Shown piece by piece: positions 1 to 7,212 of a stretch of DNA of 11,828 bases (positions within the stretch are counted from its first letter, which is position 1; the number at the start of each line of letters is the position of its first letter). Under the pieces are notes generated by a model that saw only the letters and a list, made by a program, of their open reading frames with translations, had not been told where the DNA came from and ran no database searches. A program made the position numbers and the translations under genes. Origin of the DNA: Spirochaetota bacterium (lineage in GTDB: Bacteria; Spirochaetota; JAGLSM01; JAKPMW01); assembly GCA_029548715.1 (NCBI GenBank), contig JAKPMW010000439.1, positions 1 to 11,828 on the forward strand, in the 5' to 3' direction.

Positions 1-1
1 G

Positions 2-2593
2 AAGGCCTTTCCCACGACGGGTAATCGAAAGATCCCTGTCCTTGTTGTGGCCTACAGTGACCGCGCCATGAATGCCGTCTCCACCAAGGCCTTTTACGAA
101 AACCTCCTCAATGGGGCAACGTCTTCTGACATGTCCATGCGCAAGTACTACCAGGACATGTCCAACGGGGCGCTCAACCTGACCATCGACGTGCATGGCC
201 CATATACGGCACCCAAAACGCTCGCTTACTACGGAGGCAATACTGGCGGTCCAGGGAGTGATGCCTATCCGGGCGAGCTTGTCGGGTATGCCATCGACCA
301 GGCCGAGGCGGCCGGGGTCAATTTTGCCCCGTACGACAACGATGGAGACGGAAAAGTTGATATCGTGATGGTTATCCACGCCGGTCCGGGAGAGGAGAGA
401 TCAGGTTCCGGTAACGACATCTGGTCCCATGCCTGGGATCTCTATAGCGCCGGATCTGGTAATCGTTATTACGATGGCAAGACGATCAGCAAGTACACGA
501 TCCAGCCCGAGTACAACAGTACGGCCGGCGATTCGACAATCGGGGTGTTCTGTCACGAGTTCGGACACGTCCTGGGCCTGCCCGACATGTACGATACATC
601 CTACCAAACCTACGGGGCCGGCAGGTTTACCCTGATGGCGGGCGGCTCCTGGCTGGGGGCGACCTCCGGCTCACGGCCGGCCCCGCTTTTGGCCTGGGAA
701 AAACGCAAGCTCGGCTGGCTGACGACAAAACTGCCGGACGGAACCACGGTCGCCGATGCCGGCGGTGTGCAGGATGTGATGCTTGCATCCCGCACCTCTG
801 CCGGGCAAAGCCGGCCGCTCCCGCTTGTGCCCCTTCTGGCCCTCGGACTTGCCGGACTGGGCGGGTTTTTTTCCTGGCGTCGGCGTGACCTGCGGGGCAT
901 CATCATCCCCCTGATCGTTGCGCTCTTCGTTCCCGGTTCGATGGTGTTTCTGGCGAGTTGTAGTGATGATGATTCCGGCGTGATCGTCCTCCCCTGGAAC
1001 AGTTCACAGTCGGTTATCTCCAGTTCCCCGGCCTCGCAGGCGGGCTCCGTCTCCAGTACAACAAATTCGGGCAGTCTTGCTTCCAGCCAGGCATCGCTCT
1101 CAGGGAGTGCCGGTTCCGTATCGAGCCAGGCGTCCATGTCAGGTAGCGCCGTTTCGACTTCCGCCTCGGGTAGCGTGATATCGGTGTCATCGTCGGCTGT
1201 CGCAAGCAGTTCTGCACCAGTCAGTTCGGCTTCACAGGCCATGGTTTCACTACCATACGAGCAGAATTTCAATGCTTCATCGTCGATTCCGTTCGGGTGG
1301 CGCATGATTTCTGGCACATGGGGGGTTTACACTGGAACGTATGCCGTTGGAGGAAGTGAAAATTCAATCAAACTTGATGGAACCAAGACAATTGAAATGC
1401 CATTTTTTAACCAGAGTGCACTCAGTCTTGATGTTGAGGGCTATTACAATGTTTCGAGTGGGGGAAACTCTCCCCTGACTATCAGGGCCTGGACCGGGTC
1501 GTCCTGGAATGATGTTGTTACGATCACTGACTTTCCGTCGAGGTCAGGTTGGGATGCCAGTTTGCGGCCTCAGTCCCAAAAGAGCATTTCGCTTCCGGCA
1601 AATACAACCGGCATCCGGTTTGTGTTTACAAAGACGACAGGCAATCTTTCACTGGATAACGTATACGTCCGGTTGACAGGTGTTTCTTCAAGCTCATCCT
1701 CCATTTCTTCCGTCGTTTCCAGTTCGGCTGTCTCCAGCTCCAGCCAGGCGGTCTCATCCAGCAGTTCTTCATCTCTCAGTAGTGCTGCGTCCTCGGTATT
1801 CTCGGCGCATGCGTTGACGGTCGATGGTGGCTGGACGGCCGGGACGATTACGGTACCTGATGGCGAGGTCTGGTTCTCGTTTGAGGCGACGGCCGGAGCG
1901 TCGTACTCTATCTATTGGGACGATGCCTGGCAGGGAAGCGGGAGCTACACACTCTATGCCGCGGTATCCTGTTACCGGGCCGACAGGACGACATCCTATT
2001 TTATTGAACTTGATTCCGCCTACACGACACCCAAGTATATTACGGCGGCAGTCAGCGGGACGATCTATCTCAAAGCGGTGCCGTACGATGGGACGGGGAC
2101 ACTTGCCATGCGTGTGACCAGTTCCGGGCCACCCTCTATTTCCCTCGACGATATCGAGTCCAGCCATACGGCCATCAAGATCCCGCTGGGCGACAGCCAG
2201 GGCAAGCAGTATTACCTCGTCGAAAACAAGCGCCGCATCACGGGAACCTGGACCGAGTACCTCCCCGGTGACGGGCTCTTGATCTGCCACATCCATGACG
2301 GCGTCACGGCGGCCTATCTTGCAAGCAATGCCGTCAACGACACGTCAAGCAGGATCCACGGGGTTAACGTGGTCGAGGCCGACAACAATGCCAGTCTCTG
2401 GGTCAAGTCAAGCCAGGGCCAGTCCGGCGACCTCTTCAAGAGCCGCAGCTTTAAGCCCGCGACCAGTCCAGCCACCGTGCGCTACACGGCGACGGCCAGT
2501 CCCTGGGCCCTGACGACGACTGCCAGCGGGGTGTATCTCGAAAATATCAGCGCGGCCGGGCCGACGATGACCTTTACCCACCGGGTCGAATAG
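2..2593 (+). CDS. M6-family metalloprotease with large internal insertion, 5' partial
   Basis: Secreted zinc protease; residues are numbered from the GTG at 47. The frame is open to the window edge and reads KAFPTTGNRKIPVLVVAYSD, typical just inside an M6 domain, so the true start and signal peptide lie upstream. HEFGH (170-174), continuing to G177 and D180, is the zincin HExxHxxGxxD motif with catalytic E171; LMAGGSW near 197 is the Met-turn. The peptidase fold breaks off near residue 250 (KLGWL, VQDVMLAS) and resumes near 698 (ESSHTAIKIPL, YYLVENKR, LPGDGLLICHI). Between lie a hydrophobic segment ending in WRRR (about 257-282), a second hydrophobic segment ending in lipobox-like LASC (C305), a Ser-rich linker (317-400), a jelly-roll-like domain (about 402-546, starting LPYEQNF), another Ser linker, and a PPC-like beta domain (about 588-695). 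The family call is firm; the domain names in the insertion are inferred from appearance. Processing and localisation are unknown. Confidence 0.85.
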   Translation, partial: KAFPTTGNRKIPVLVVAYSDRAMNAVSTKAFYENLLNGATSSDMSMRKYYQDMSNGALNLTIDVHGPYTAPKTLAYYGGNTGGPGSDAYPGELVGYAIDQAEAAGVNFAPYDNDGDGKVDIVMVIHAGPGEERSGSGNDIWSHAWDLYSAGSGNRYYDGKTISKYTIQPEYNSTAGDSTIGVFCHEFGHVLGLPDMYDTSYQTYGAGRFTLMAGGSWLGATSGSRPAPLLAWEKRKLGWLTTKLPDGTTVADAGGVQDVMLASRTSAGQSRPLPLVPLLALGLAGLGGFFSWRRRDLRGIIIPLIVALFVPGSMVFLASCSDDDSGVIVLPWNSSQSVISSSPASQAGSVSSTTNSGSLASSQASLSGSAGSVSSQASMSGSAVSTSASGSVISVSSSAVASSSAPVSSASQAMVSLPYEQNFNASSSIPFGWRMISGTWGVYTGTYAVGGSENSIKLDGTKTIEMPFFNQSALSLDVEGYYNVSSGGNSPLTIRAWTGSSWNDVVTITDFPSRSGWDASLRPQSQKSISLPANTTGIRFVFTKTTGNLSLDNVYVRLTGVSSSSSSISSVVSSSAVSSSSQAVSSSSSSSLSSAASSVFSAHALTVDGGWTAGTITVPDGEVWFSFEATAGASYSIYWDDAWQGSGSYTLYAAVSCYRADRTTSYFIELDSAYTTPKYITAAVSGTIYLKAVPYDGTGTLAMRVTSSGPPSISLDDIESSHTAIKIPLGDSQGKQYYLVENKRRITGTWTEYLPGDGLLICHIHDGVTAAYLASNAVNDTSSRIHGVNVVEADNNASLWVKSSQGQSGDLFKSRSFKPATSPATVRYTATASPWALTTTASGVYLENISAAGPTMTFTHRVE

Positions 2594-2768
2594 GGCCCCG
2601 GTGGCAGGGGCTGCATTCCGGATTGAGTGCTTCAGTCCTGAATGGCGCAGCGCAGCGACGGGACGCTGTTCATCATGATAGATCAAGTATGGTGAACGGC
2701 GTCCGGCGGTACAGGGCCGCAGTACCTGCGGGATGGAGCAGCCGGGCAGACACCAGATGATGGGCCAG
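2594..2768. other. Convergent intergenic spacer with weak hairpins
   Basis: No gene is seen between the stop codons of the M6 protease (+) and the transporter (-). A GCCCC/GGGGC hairpin (2595-2611) follows the protease stop almost at once, and an imperfect hairpin with arms CATTCCGGA and TCCTGAATG spans 2614-2644. Neither is followed by a T-run, so intrinsic termination is not convincing in either direction. Confidence 0.4.
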
Positions 2769-3659
2769 TTATTCCACCTGCGCTCTTTTTCCGGGCCAGG
2801 CGGCGCCAACCAGTGCGGCCAGGATCAGGAGTCCTCCGGCGACAAGCGAGAGCGTAAGGGATTCGGCAAAAAGGGCGATTCCGAGGATGGCCGCCAGCAG
2901 GATCCGTGAGGATGAGACGATGGCTCCACCGGCAGCACTGATATGCCTGTAACCGGTTGTCAGCATCACCTGTCCAAGGACACCCAGGATTCCGCCACCG
3001 GCCAGTGCCAGGATGACCGGGAGACTGCGCGGCATGACAAAGACCGGAATGAGAAAAATTCCGTTGACCAGCATTCCCACCCCAAAGAGCCAGAAGACGA
3101 TCGTCCAGACGCTGTCGTGCTTGCGGGCCTCGCGCAGGCAGGGGATTGCAAAGCCGGCGACAAGGCCGGACGTCAGGCCGAGGAGATCGCCCGGGGTCAG
3201 ACCTCCCAGATCTGGCCTGAGAACAAGGGCGGATCCGGCCAGGGCCAGGACCAGAAGGAGATAGTGCAGCGGGCGGGTGGCCTCGCGGTTGATCCATGGC
3301 GCAAAGATGAGGACGAAGGCCGGATAGGTCATATTGAGCAGGTTGGCATTGGTCACAGTGGTGGTATCGAGTGCTGCGAAAAACAGGAGTACAGCGAGGG
3401 TGTTGCTGGCAGCCCGCAAAAACACCCAGCGGGGGGACTGGGGCCAGAGACTGCGGGTGGTGCGCAGGAGGACCAGGCCAGCCACGATAAAGCCGCTGGC
3501 AAAGCGGACAAAGGACATCTGGATACCGGGGATGGACTCGGCGAGGGATGCATGCTTGGCCAAAACCGTCGCCAGGACAAAGCACAACTCGGCGGCGAGG
3601 ACAAGGATGGCTCCATAGAGGGGTCCGTGCAGGCGAAAACGGTCTGGTGTTGCGTGCAT
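2769..3659 (-). CDS. DMT-superfamily (EamA-type) transporter
   Basis: Predicted inner-membrane transporter of 296 residues, the usual EamA length, with about ten hydrophobic helices in two halves. It starts at the ATG of MHATPDRFRL, with GGAG four bases upstream; the frame stays open further upstream, but that sequence is polar and overlaps the preceding gene. The first repeat opens with GAILVLAAELCFVLATVLAK and includes NLLNMTYPAFVLIFAPWI, a pattern like the conserved region of drug/metabolite transporters. The second repeat includes GGGILGVLGQVMLTTGYRH and ends with a helix before the basic tail WPGKRAQVE. The substrate cannot be told: the family covers amino acids, nucleotide precursors and other metabolites. 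It lies 52 bases downstream of the secreted-protein gene on the same strand, so the two may be cotranscribed. Confidence 0.85.
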   Translation of the reverse strand: MHATPDRFRLHGPLYGAILVLAAELCFVLATVLAKHASLAESIPGIQMSFVRFASGFIVAGLVLLRTTRSLWPQSPRWVFLRAASNTLAVLLFFAALDTTTVTNANLLNMTYPAFVLIFAPWINREATRPLHYLLLVLALAGSALVLRPDLGGLTPGDLLGLTSGLVAGFAIPCLREARKHDSVWTIVFWLFGVGMLVNGIFLIPVFVMPRSLPVILALAGGGILGVLGQVMLTTGYRHISAAGGAIVSSSRILLAAILGIALFAESLTLSLVAGGLLILAALVGAAWPGKRAQVE

Positions 3660-3711
3660 GATGCTCCGGCTGCCGTACGGGTGGGCCGCAACCCTCCCGT
3701 TGATGTCTATC

Positions 3712-4143
3712 TTACTGTGCGAGGCCGAGCCTGCGCAGCTTGTCGAAGGCTGAACGGAAATCATCCGAGTTGAGGATGGCAGGCGGGAGGCGCCCGATCG
3801 CCTGACCATAGGCCTTGCCGACGGGCTGCATCCGCTGGCGGAATTCGGCGGTCTTGCCGAGGACGGTTTTTGTGTCAACGCTGCCGGCGTACTCGTCTCC
3901 CAGGATACGAAGTTCGTTTTGCATCCTCGAAATGATAGACGAAAAACGGTCGATCGAGACGACGGCTTCCGCTGGTGTGCGGATATTGGTGACGGCAAGC
4001 GTCAGGGCGGTGACTTCGGTCACCGCCTTGTTGAGGATGACATCGATCCGGGAGAGTGCCTCGTCCGTGCGGTCTGCGGCAGAGGCAAGGGAGGGCAGCA
4101 GGGAGAGGAAAAAGACTGCGGTGAAAATCCGGATGATTTTCAT
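3712..4143 (-). CDS. Small secreted/periplasmic protein of unknown function
   Basis: The start chosen is the ATG of MKIIRIF, because AGGA lies eight bases upstream and the protein then begins with a clean Sec signal peptide (MKIIRIFTAVFFLSLLPSLA, cleavage likely after the following SA). An in-frame ATG 22 codons earlier would put a polar His-rich stretch before the signal. The mature part is about 121 residues, apparently all helical, with no cysteine and no recognisable catalytic motif. It contains regularly spaced hydrophobics such as DVILNKAVTEVTALTLAVTNI and a basic end (DKLRRLGLAQ). I do not recognise the family; a helical periplasmic bundle is the most that can be said. The EamA transporter follows on the same strand. 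Confidence 0.7.
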   Translation of the reverse strand: MKIIRIFTAVFFLSLLPSLASAADRTDEALSRIDVILNKAVTEVTALTLAVTNIRTPAEAVVSIDRFSSIISRMQNELRILGDEYAGSVDTKTVLGKTAEFRQRMQPVGKAYGQAIGRLPPAILNSDDFRSAFDKLRRLGLAQ

Positions 4144-4432
4144 GGGAAGGTCCTTTGGGGCGGATTGCAGATAATCCCAATTATGGTGCGGGTGGGTATG
4201 GACAATCAAGCAGCGCGCTCGATTACGGGTTGCCTCACAATTGATGTAACCGAAGAAACAGGGGTCACCTGTATGGGAAAGAACGAAAAAGAGCCTGTCT
4301 CAAGGAAATCAACGAGAAGGGCTTGTGTCCTGAGTGCAGGTCCGGTTCAAGAAAGGGGGCGTCCTGTGCCGATGATAGGGGATATCCCCCTGTGTCTGGT
4401 CAGTCCGGGGCGGTGAGAGGACGAAGGCAGGC
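4144..4432. other. Divergent intergenic region with 12-bp palindrome
   Basis: This 289-base region separates two divergently transcribed genes. It holds a plausible promoter for the leftward gene and a perfect palindrome GGGGATATCCCC at 4378-4389, 44 bases before the rightward start. GCCGATGA at 4368-4375 resembles a sigma28 -10 element, but the -35 match is poor. No riboswitch or open frame of merit is seen. Confidence 0.35.
4180..4209 (-). promoter_or_regulatory. Candidate sigma70 promoter for the secreted-protein gene
   Basis: On the minus strand, TTGATT (-35, 4204-4209) and CATAAT (-10, 4180-4185) are separated by 18 bases. The start codon is 37 bases downstream of the -10 element. The -10 matches the consensus at five of six positions and the -35 at four of six. 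Confidence 0.4.
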
Positions 4433-5080
4433 ATGAGCTTTGACAACGAGTTGCTCCAGGGCAGCATCAGGCAGGAGAGCACGTTTTTACGGGTCATCCG
4501 GATCAACGAAGGGATCAAACGCATCTCCGATCTCTCGTTCAATATCCGTTTGCGTGCCATCAATACCCTGATTTTTGCCTACAAGCACCAGGAGTCCCGC
4601 TCGGGGATTCCGGTGATCTCTGCCGAGATGATCAAGTTCAGTATTGAACTTGAAGAACACGCTGTGGCCATTACACGTGTGGCCCATGACATGCTCCGAC
4701 ACATTACCTGGTTTACCAAGCGGGACCGGATGCAGCAGTATTTCGAAAGGGTCTCAAACCTCCTGCGCCGGATCGAAAACAGGGAGGCCGCTGACGGGGT
4801 ACTGGGCAAGATCAGGGGCGGGTACAGCGTTGTTCGCACGAGGACCTTTACCTCGACGGCCGAAGGGATGAAGCATCTCTTTGCGGGGATCAATGTCCTC
4901 CTGCGGTTTTGCATGACCGGGCGTGTCTTGGGAACCATGACCCGCATCGAATCAGCGCGCTCGGGGCGGGACCGGACCTATTTTATGAAGCTGGCCGATG
5001 ATTTTCGCTTTGCCATCAAGGAGACTGAAGGGATTTTGCGCACACTGGCCGAGATTGACCGGGACAAGGACAAACGCTGA
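4433..5080 (+). CDS. Soluble MCP-hairpin-like protein
   Basis: Cytoplasmic protein of 215 residues without signal peptide or membrane segment. Residues about 24-75 follow the pattern of the methyl-accepting chemotaxis protein signalling tip: ISDLSFNIRLRAINTLIFAY lines up with the usual ISxIAxQTNLLALNAAIEAA, and GIPVISAEMIKFSIELEEHA with GFAVVAxEVRxLAxxS. The tip residues are degenerate: the NAAIEAAR core reads NTLIFAYK, so ordinary CheA/CheW coupling is doubtful. The C-terminal half is charged and helical (YFMKLADDFRFAIKETEGIL near the end) and unrecognised. It is a single-gene unit convergent with mltG. Its role may be a scaffold or signalling adaptor; that is inference, and an unrelated helical bundle remains possible. 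ATG follows a purine-rich stretch (GAAGGCAGGC). Confidence 0.6.
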   Translation: MSFDNELLQGSIRQESTFLRVIRINEGIKRISDLSFNIRLRAINTLIFAYKHQESRSGIPVISAEMIKFSIELEEHAVAITRVAHDMLRHITWFTKRDRMQQYFERVSNLLRRIENREAADGVLGKIRGGYSVVRTRTFTSTAEGMKHLFAGINVLLRFCMTGRVLGTMTRIESARSGRDRTYFMKLADDFRFAIKETEGILRTLAEIDRDKDKR

Positions 5081-5105
5081 CCGAGCGTGCATCTCTACCT
5101 CCCCC

Positions 5106-5293
5106 TACCTATTTCCACTGGAACTCTTTTGCGGCCGAGCGACAGGCGAAGTACCCGTAACGAAGTGGAGGGTAAAGTCGCCGAGCCGCGTTGCGCCAGG
5201 GCGAAGTGCCCGTAACGTAGTGGAGGGTGATGGCGCAGAAAAACGAAGCGACATAGGGATATTACCTATTTCCACTGGAACTCTTTTGCGGCC
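5106..5293. repeat. 31-bp perfect direct repeat duplicating the mltG 3' end
   Basis: Bases 5106-5136 and 5263-5293 are identical over 31 bases, 157 bases apart, and diverge on both sides. The right copy contains the last codons and stop of mltG (AKEFQWK); the left copy carries the same codons and stop outside the gene. The arrangement looks like a small insertion at the mltG terminus that duplicated its target and left the reading frame intact. Confidence 0.85.
5139..5236. repeat. Two tandem structured repeats (REP-like)
   Basis: Two units (5139-5181 and 5193-5236) share a 31-base core (5145-5175 and 5200-5230) with 28 identities, at a 55-base period. The core includes GGCGAAGT and CCCGTAACG. 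Each unit is bounded by complementary arms of different sequence: GCGAC/GTCGC in the first, GCGCCA/TGGCGC in the second. An inner ACCC/GGGT pairing is present in the first unit. Arms that change while pairing is kept suggest a conserved hairpin. The location, between convergent genes, is typical of extragenic palindromic repeats. Confidence 0.6.
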
Positions 5294-6270
5294 CGGTTAT
5301 GCTCCGCTCCCGTTTTGGAAAACACGTGCGTTCCGTCATTGCGCGAGACGAAGTACAAAAAGTCGTGTTTTTCGGGGTTGGCCGCCGCTGCGATGGACGA
5401 CTTCCCCGGGTTGGCGATCGGCCCGGCCGGGTAGCCGGCATGGAGATAGGTATTGTAGGGTGATTCACGCTTGAGGTCCGAGTAGTACAACTTTTCGCGC
5501 ACCTCGCCGAGGATGTACTGGATCGTGGCGCAGCTTTCAAATTTCATCCCGATCCGCTCGCGGTTGACAAAGACTCCGGCGATTTTTGGCCGTTCGAGCG
5601 AGCTGGCCGCTTCGCGCTCGACGATCGAGGCCAGGATGATCGTCTTGTACAGCCCAAGCGGGGAGGCGGCCATTTTGCTGATCAGGTCCCGGCCCACCTG
5701 CTGCCTGAAATTGGCCAGCATCATCCGCACGATGTCGCGCGCATTGGCCCCCCAGGGGACCATGTAGGTATCCGGAAACAAAAAGCCCTCGGTTGTCTTG
5801 GCGGCAGGGAGTGCGGCCTCAAGCCCGGCCTCACGCAAAAGCGAGATGTCGGAGGCCGCCTGCAAAAAATCCTGCTCCTTGACCAGACCGCTGGCCGCCA
5901 TGATGCGGGCCACGTGACGGTTGTCCTTGCCCTCGGGGACGGTGACGCGGACCGTGTGGACCTTGCCCTCAAGCAGGGCATCCAGTATTTCGTGGGCCGA
6001 CATCCCGCTGTCCAGCCTGTAATATCCGGCCTTGATGCGGGATGATGCATCACGCAGTTTGCCGATAAACTTGAAAAACGTGATCGAGCGGAGTACGCCT
6101 TCGCTGGAGAGATCTTCGGCGACCTTGTAAAAACCGGAACCCGCCTTGACGTGATACAGAAACTGTTTTCCGGCCTCCAGGGGTGACGAACCGAGATAGT
6201 GCCAGGCGCCCAGCAGGCCGAGGGCCAGGATCAAGCCAAGGGTCAGGACGAGATATTTCTTGCGAGACAT
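5266..6270 (-). CDS. mltG: Endolytic murein transglycosylase MltG
   Basis: Membrane-anchored lytic transglycosylase that cleaves nascent glycan strands in the periplasm and so helps set strand length. The product is 334 residues, normal for the family. The start is the ATG of MSRKKYLVL, with GGAG eight bases upstream, followed by one transmembrane helix (about 6-26). A LysM-like N-terminal part comes next, then the YceG/MltG domain with EGFLFPDTY (161-169), ASIVERE (214-220), SPYNTYLHAGYPAGPIANPG (270-289) and a closing GTHVFSKTGAEHNRA. Glu218 in IVERE lines up with the catalytic E218 of E. coli MltG. The active site and C-terminal motifs all appear intact. The stop codon lies inside the right copy of a 31-bp direct repeat. 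In many bacteria mltG is grouped with tmk/holB or pabC; here none of these is adjacent. Confidence 0.95.
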   Translation of the reverse strand: MSRKKYLVLTLGLILALGLLGAWHYLGSSPLEAGKQFLYHVKAGSGFYKVAEDLSSEGVLRSITFFKFIGKLRDASSRIKAGYYRLDSGMSAHEILDALLEGKVHTVRVTVPEGKDNRHVARIMAASGLVKEQDFLQAASDISLLREAGLEAALPAAKTTEGFLFPDTYMVPWGANARDIVRMMLANFRQQVGRDLISKMAASPLGLYKTIILASIVEREAASSLERPKIAGVFVNRERIGMKFESCATIQYILGEVREKLYYSDLKRESPYNTYLHAGYPAGPIANPGKSSIAAAANPEKHDFLYFVSRNDGTHVFSKTGAEHNRAAKEFQWK

Positions 6271-6604
6271 AGAGAAAACTCCATACAGGATATGTTCCAG
6301 TAAAGATACATCCCGAAACGAAGATGGAACAAGTCGGCCCTGAAGGCAGGGTCTGACCGCAGAAAGCAGATAGCCGGGGCAATCCCGTCGAAGCCGCGTT
6401 TTTCGGAGGATGGCCGGAACAATGCGGCAGGACAGCACTGTCATTCAAACAATATGCGATTGATCGACGAAGTGCACGCACACCCCTGCGTCCTTCGTTT
6501 GTGCATGTCGGCCAGGCTGTCACCAGCAAGAGGGCGAGTATCTGCTCTTTGGCGACAGGCTGGGAAAAGCGCAATACCGCACATTGTGCGAACTGGTTTT
6601 TCAT
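6271..6604. other. Intergenic region upstream of mltG, no gene seen
   Basis: These 334 bases hold no frame with credible protein-like composition. Short structures include CCCTG/CAGGG around 6339-6352 and a weak promoter candidate for mltG. Nothing else was recognised. Confidence 0.4.
6303..6332 (-). promoter_or_regulatory. Weak promoter candidate for mltG
   Basis: On the minus strand TTGTTC (6327-6332) and TATCTT (6303-6308) are 18 bases apart, 32 bases before the mltG start. The -35 match is poor, so this is only the best candidate seen. Confidence 0.25.
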
Positions 6605-6632
6605 AAAAAAAGAGCACCCCGTCGGGTGCCCT
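6605..6632 (-). terminator. Intrinsic terminator of the coiled-coil gene
   Basis: Read on the minus strand, a GC-rich hairpin with arms GGGCACCC and GGGTGC is followed by a seven-base T-run (complement of 6605-6611). It begins about 25 bases after the stop codon of the gene at 6656-6907. Confidence 0.85.
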
Positions 6633-6655
6633 TCGTCTGGCAGCGGTATCGCGAA

Positions 6656-6907
6656 TCAGCCCTTTTTGTTGATCGCTTCGATGAGGATATCGAGTTTTTG
6701 TGCGATCTCGTTGACCTGGCCCTCCATGCGGCGGATGCGCTGGTTGGCCTTGTGGAAGCCCTTGAAGATGAGGTGTTTGGTGTTTTCGATCTGGTTGACC
6801 GTGTGCTCGAGATGTTCGCGCGTCTTGATCATGCGTGCTTCGATGATGTCCGTTTCGGTCTTGATGTTGGTCAGCTTGTTGTAAATCTCGTCGGCTGCAA
6901 TCTCCAT
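6656..6907 (-). CDS. Small coiled-coil protein, unknown function
   Basis: Cytoplasmic protein of 83 residues, nearly all predicted helix with heptad-like hydrophobic spacing (for example NKLTNIKTETDIIEARMIK and VNEIAQKLDILIEAI). It has no cysteine, no signal peptide and no membrane segment. The ATG is preceded at eight bases by a strong GAGGAGG ribosome site. The gene forms a complete single-gene unit with its own near-consensus promoter, a hairpin at the very 5' end of the transcript and an intrinsic terminator, so it is probably well expressed. Size and coiled-coil character recall SlyX-like or phasin-like proteins, but no diagnostic motif supports either. It is likely an oligomer, and the partner is unknown. 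Confidence 0.75.
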   Translation of the reverse strand: MEIAADEIYNKLTNIKTETDIIEARMIKTREHLEHTVNQIENTKHLIFKGFHKANQRIRRMEGQVNEIAQKLDILIEAINKKG

Positions 6908-6940
6908 ACAGGGGGCCTCCTCGTGATTTGGCTGCTCTTA

Positions 6941-6960
6941 TGGAACGAAAGCCCGTTCCA
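6941..6960 (-). promoter_or_regulatory. 5'-terminal leader hairpin
   Basis: TGGAACG (6954-6960 read on the minus strand) pairs perfectly with CGTTCCA around a six-base loop. The expected transcription start, about seven bases past the -10 element, falls near 6961, so the hairpin would form the first bases of the mRNA. Such structures are known to protect mRNA ends; that role here is inferred. Confidence 0.5.
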
Positions 6961-6967
6961 TGTCTGC

Positions 6968-6996
6968 ACTATAGCCCGCCTGACTCATTCTGTCAA
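6968..6996 (-). promoter_or_regulatory. Strong sigma70 promoter of the coiled-coil gene
   Basis: On the minus strand a perfect TTGACA (6991-6996) and TATAGT (6968-6973) are separated by 17 bases. The leader to the start codon is about 54 bases. Confidence 0.8.
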
Positions 6997-7011
6997 GAGA
7001 TACGTGGCAAT

Positions 7012-7056
7012 CGGGATACGCAGTACAACTGCATGAAGTACCTCTTTCGTATCCCG
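7012..7056. repeat. Inverted repeat with nested hairpin
   Basis: CGGGATACG (7012-7020) is perfectly complementary to CGTATCCCG (7048-7056). Inside, GCAGT and ACTGC (7020-7032) form a second small hairpin with a three-base loop. It lies upstream of the promoter at 6968-6996. It may be an operator or part of a structured RNA; no family was recognised. Confidence 0.4.
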
Positions 7057-7169
7057 GACAGCCAACATATTTCCATGATACTGCGTTGTCTATTCCGGAT
7101 TGTCTGATGGCGAGGCGGTTTTTTATGGGGAACAGGCCTCAGTCCCGGGTATGTGCGTACTTTGCGTGG

Positions 7170-7212
7170 GGGCACAAAAAAACCGGCCTGTGTGGCCGGC
7201 GTTTTTGTGCCC
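7170..7212. terminator. Orphan bidirectional intrinsic terminator
   Basis: CCGGCC (7183-7188) and GGCCGG (7194-7199) form the core around loop TGTGT, flanked by GGCACAAAAA (7171-7180) and TTTTTGTGCC (7202-7211). The minus strand reads a hairpin directly followed by seven T and is the stronger direction. No recognised gene ends here on either strand. Confidence 0.75.

Noticed and set aside
610..1317. Minus-strand open frame of 235 codons
   Set aside because: It is antisense to the M6 protease Ser-rich region; GC-rich serine codons leave the opposite strand open. Its composition is not protein-like.
2943..3773. Plus-strand open frame of 276 codons
   Set aside because: Antisense to the EamA transporter, very rich in Gly, Gln, Asp and Glu with no fold pattern; the hydrophobic minus-strand frame is clearly the gene.
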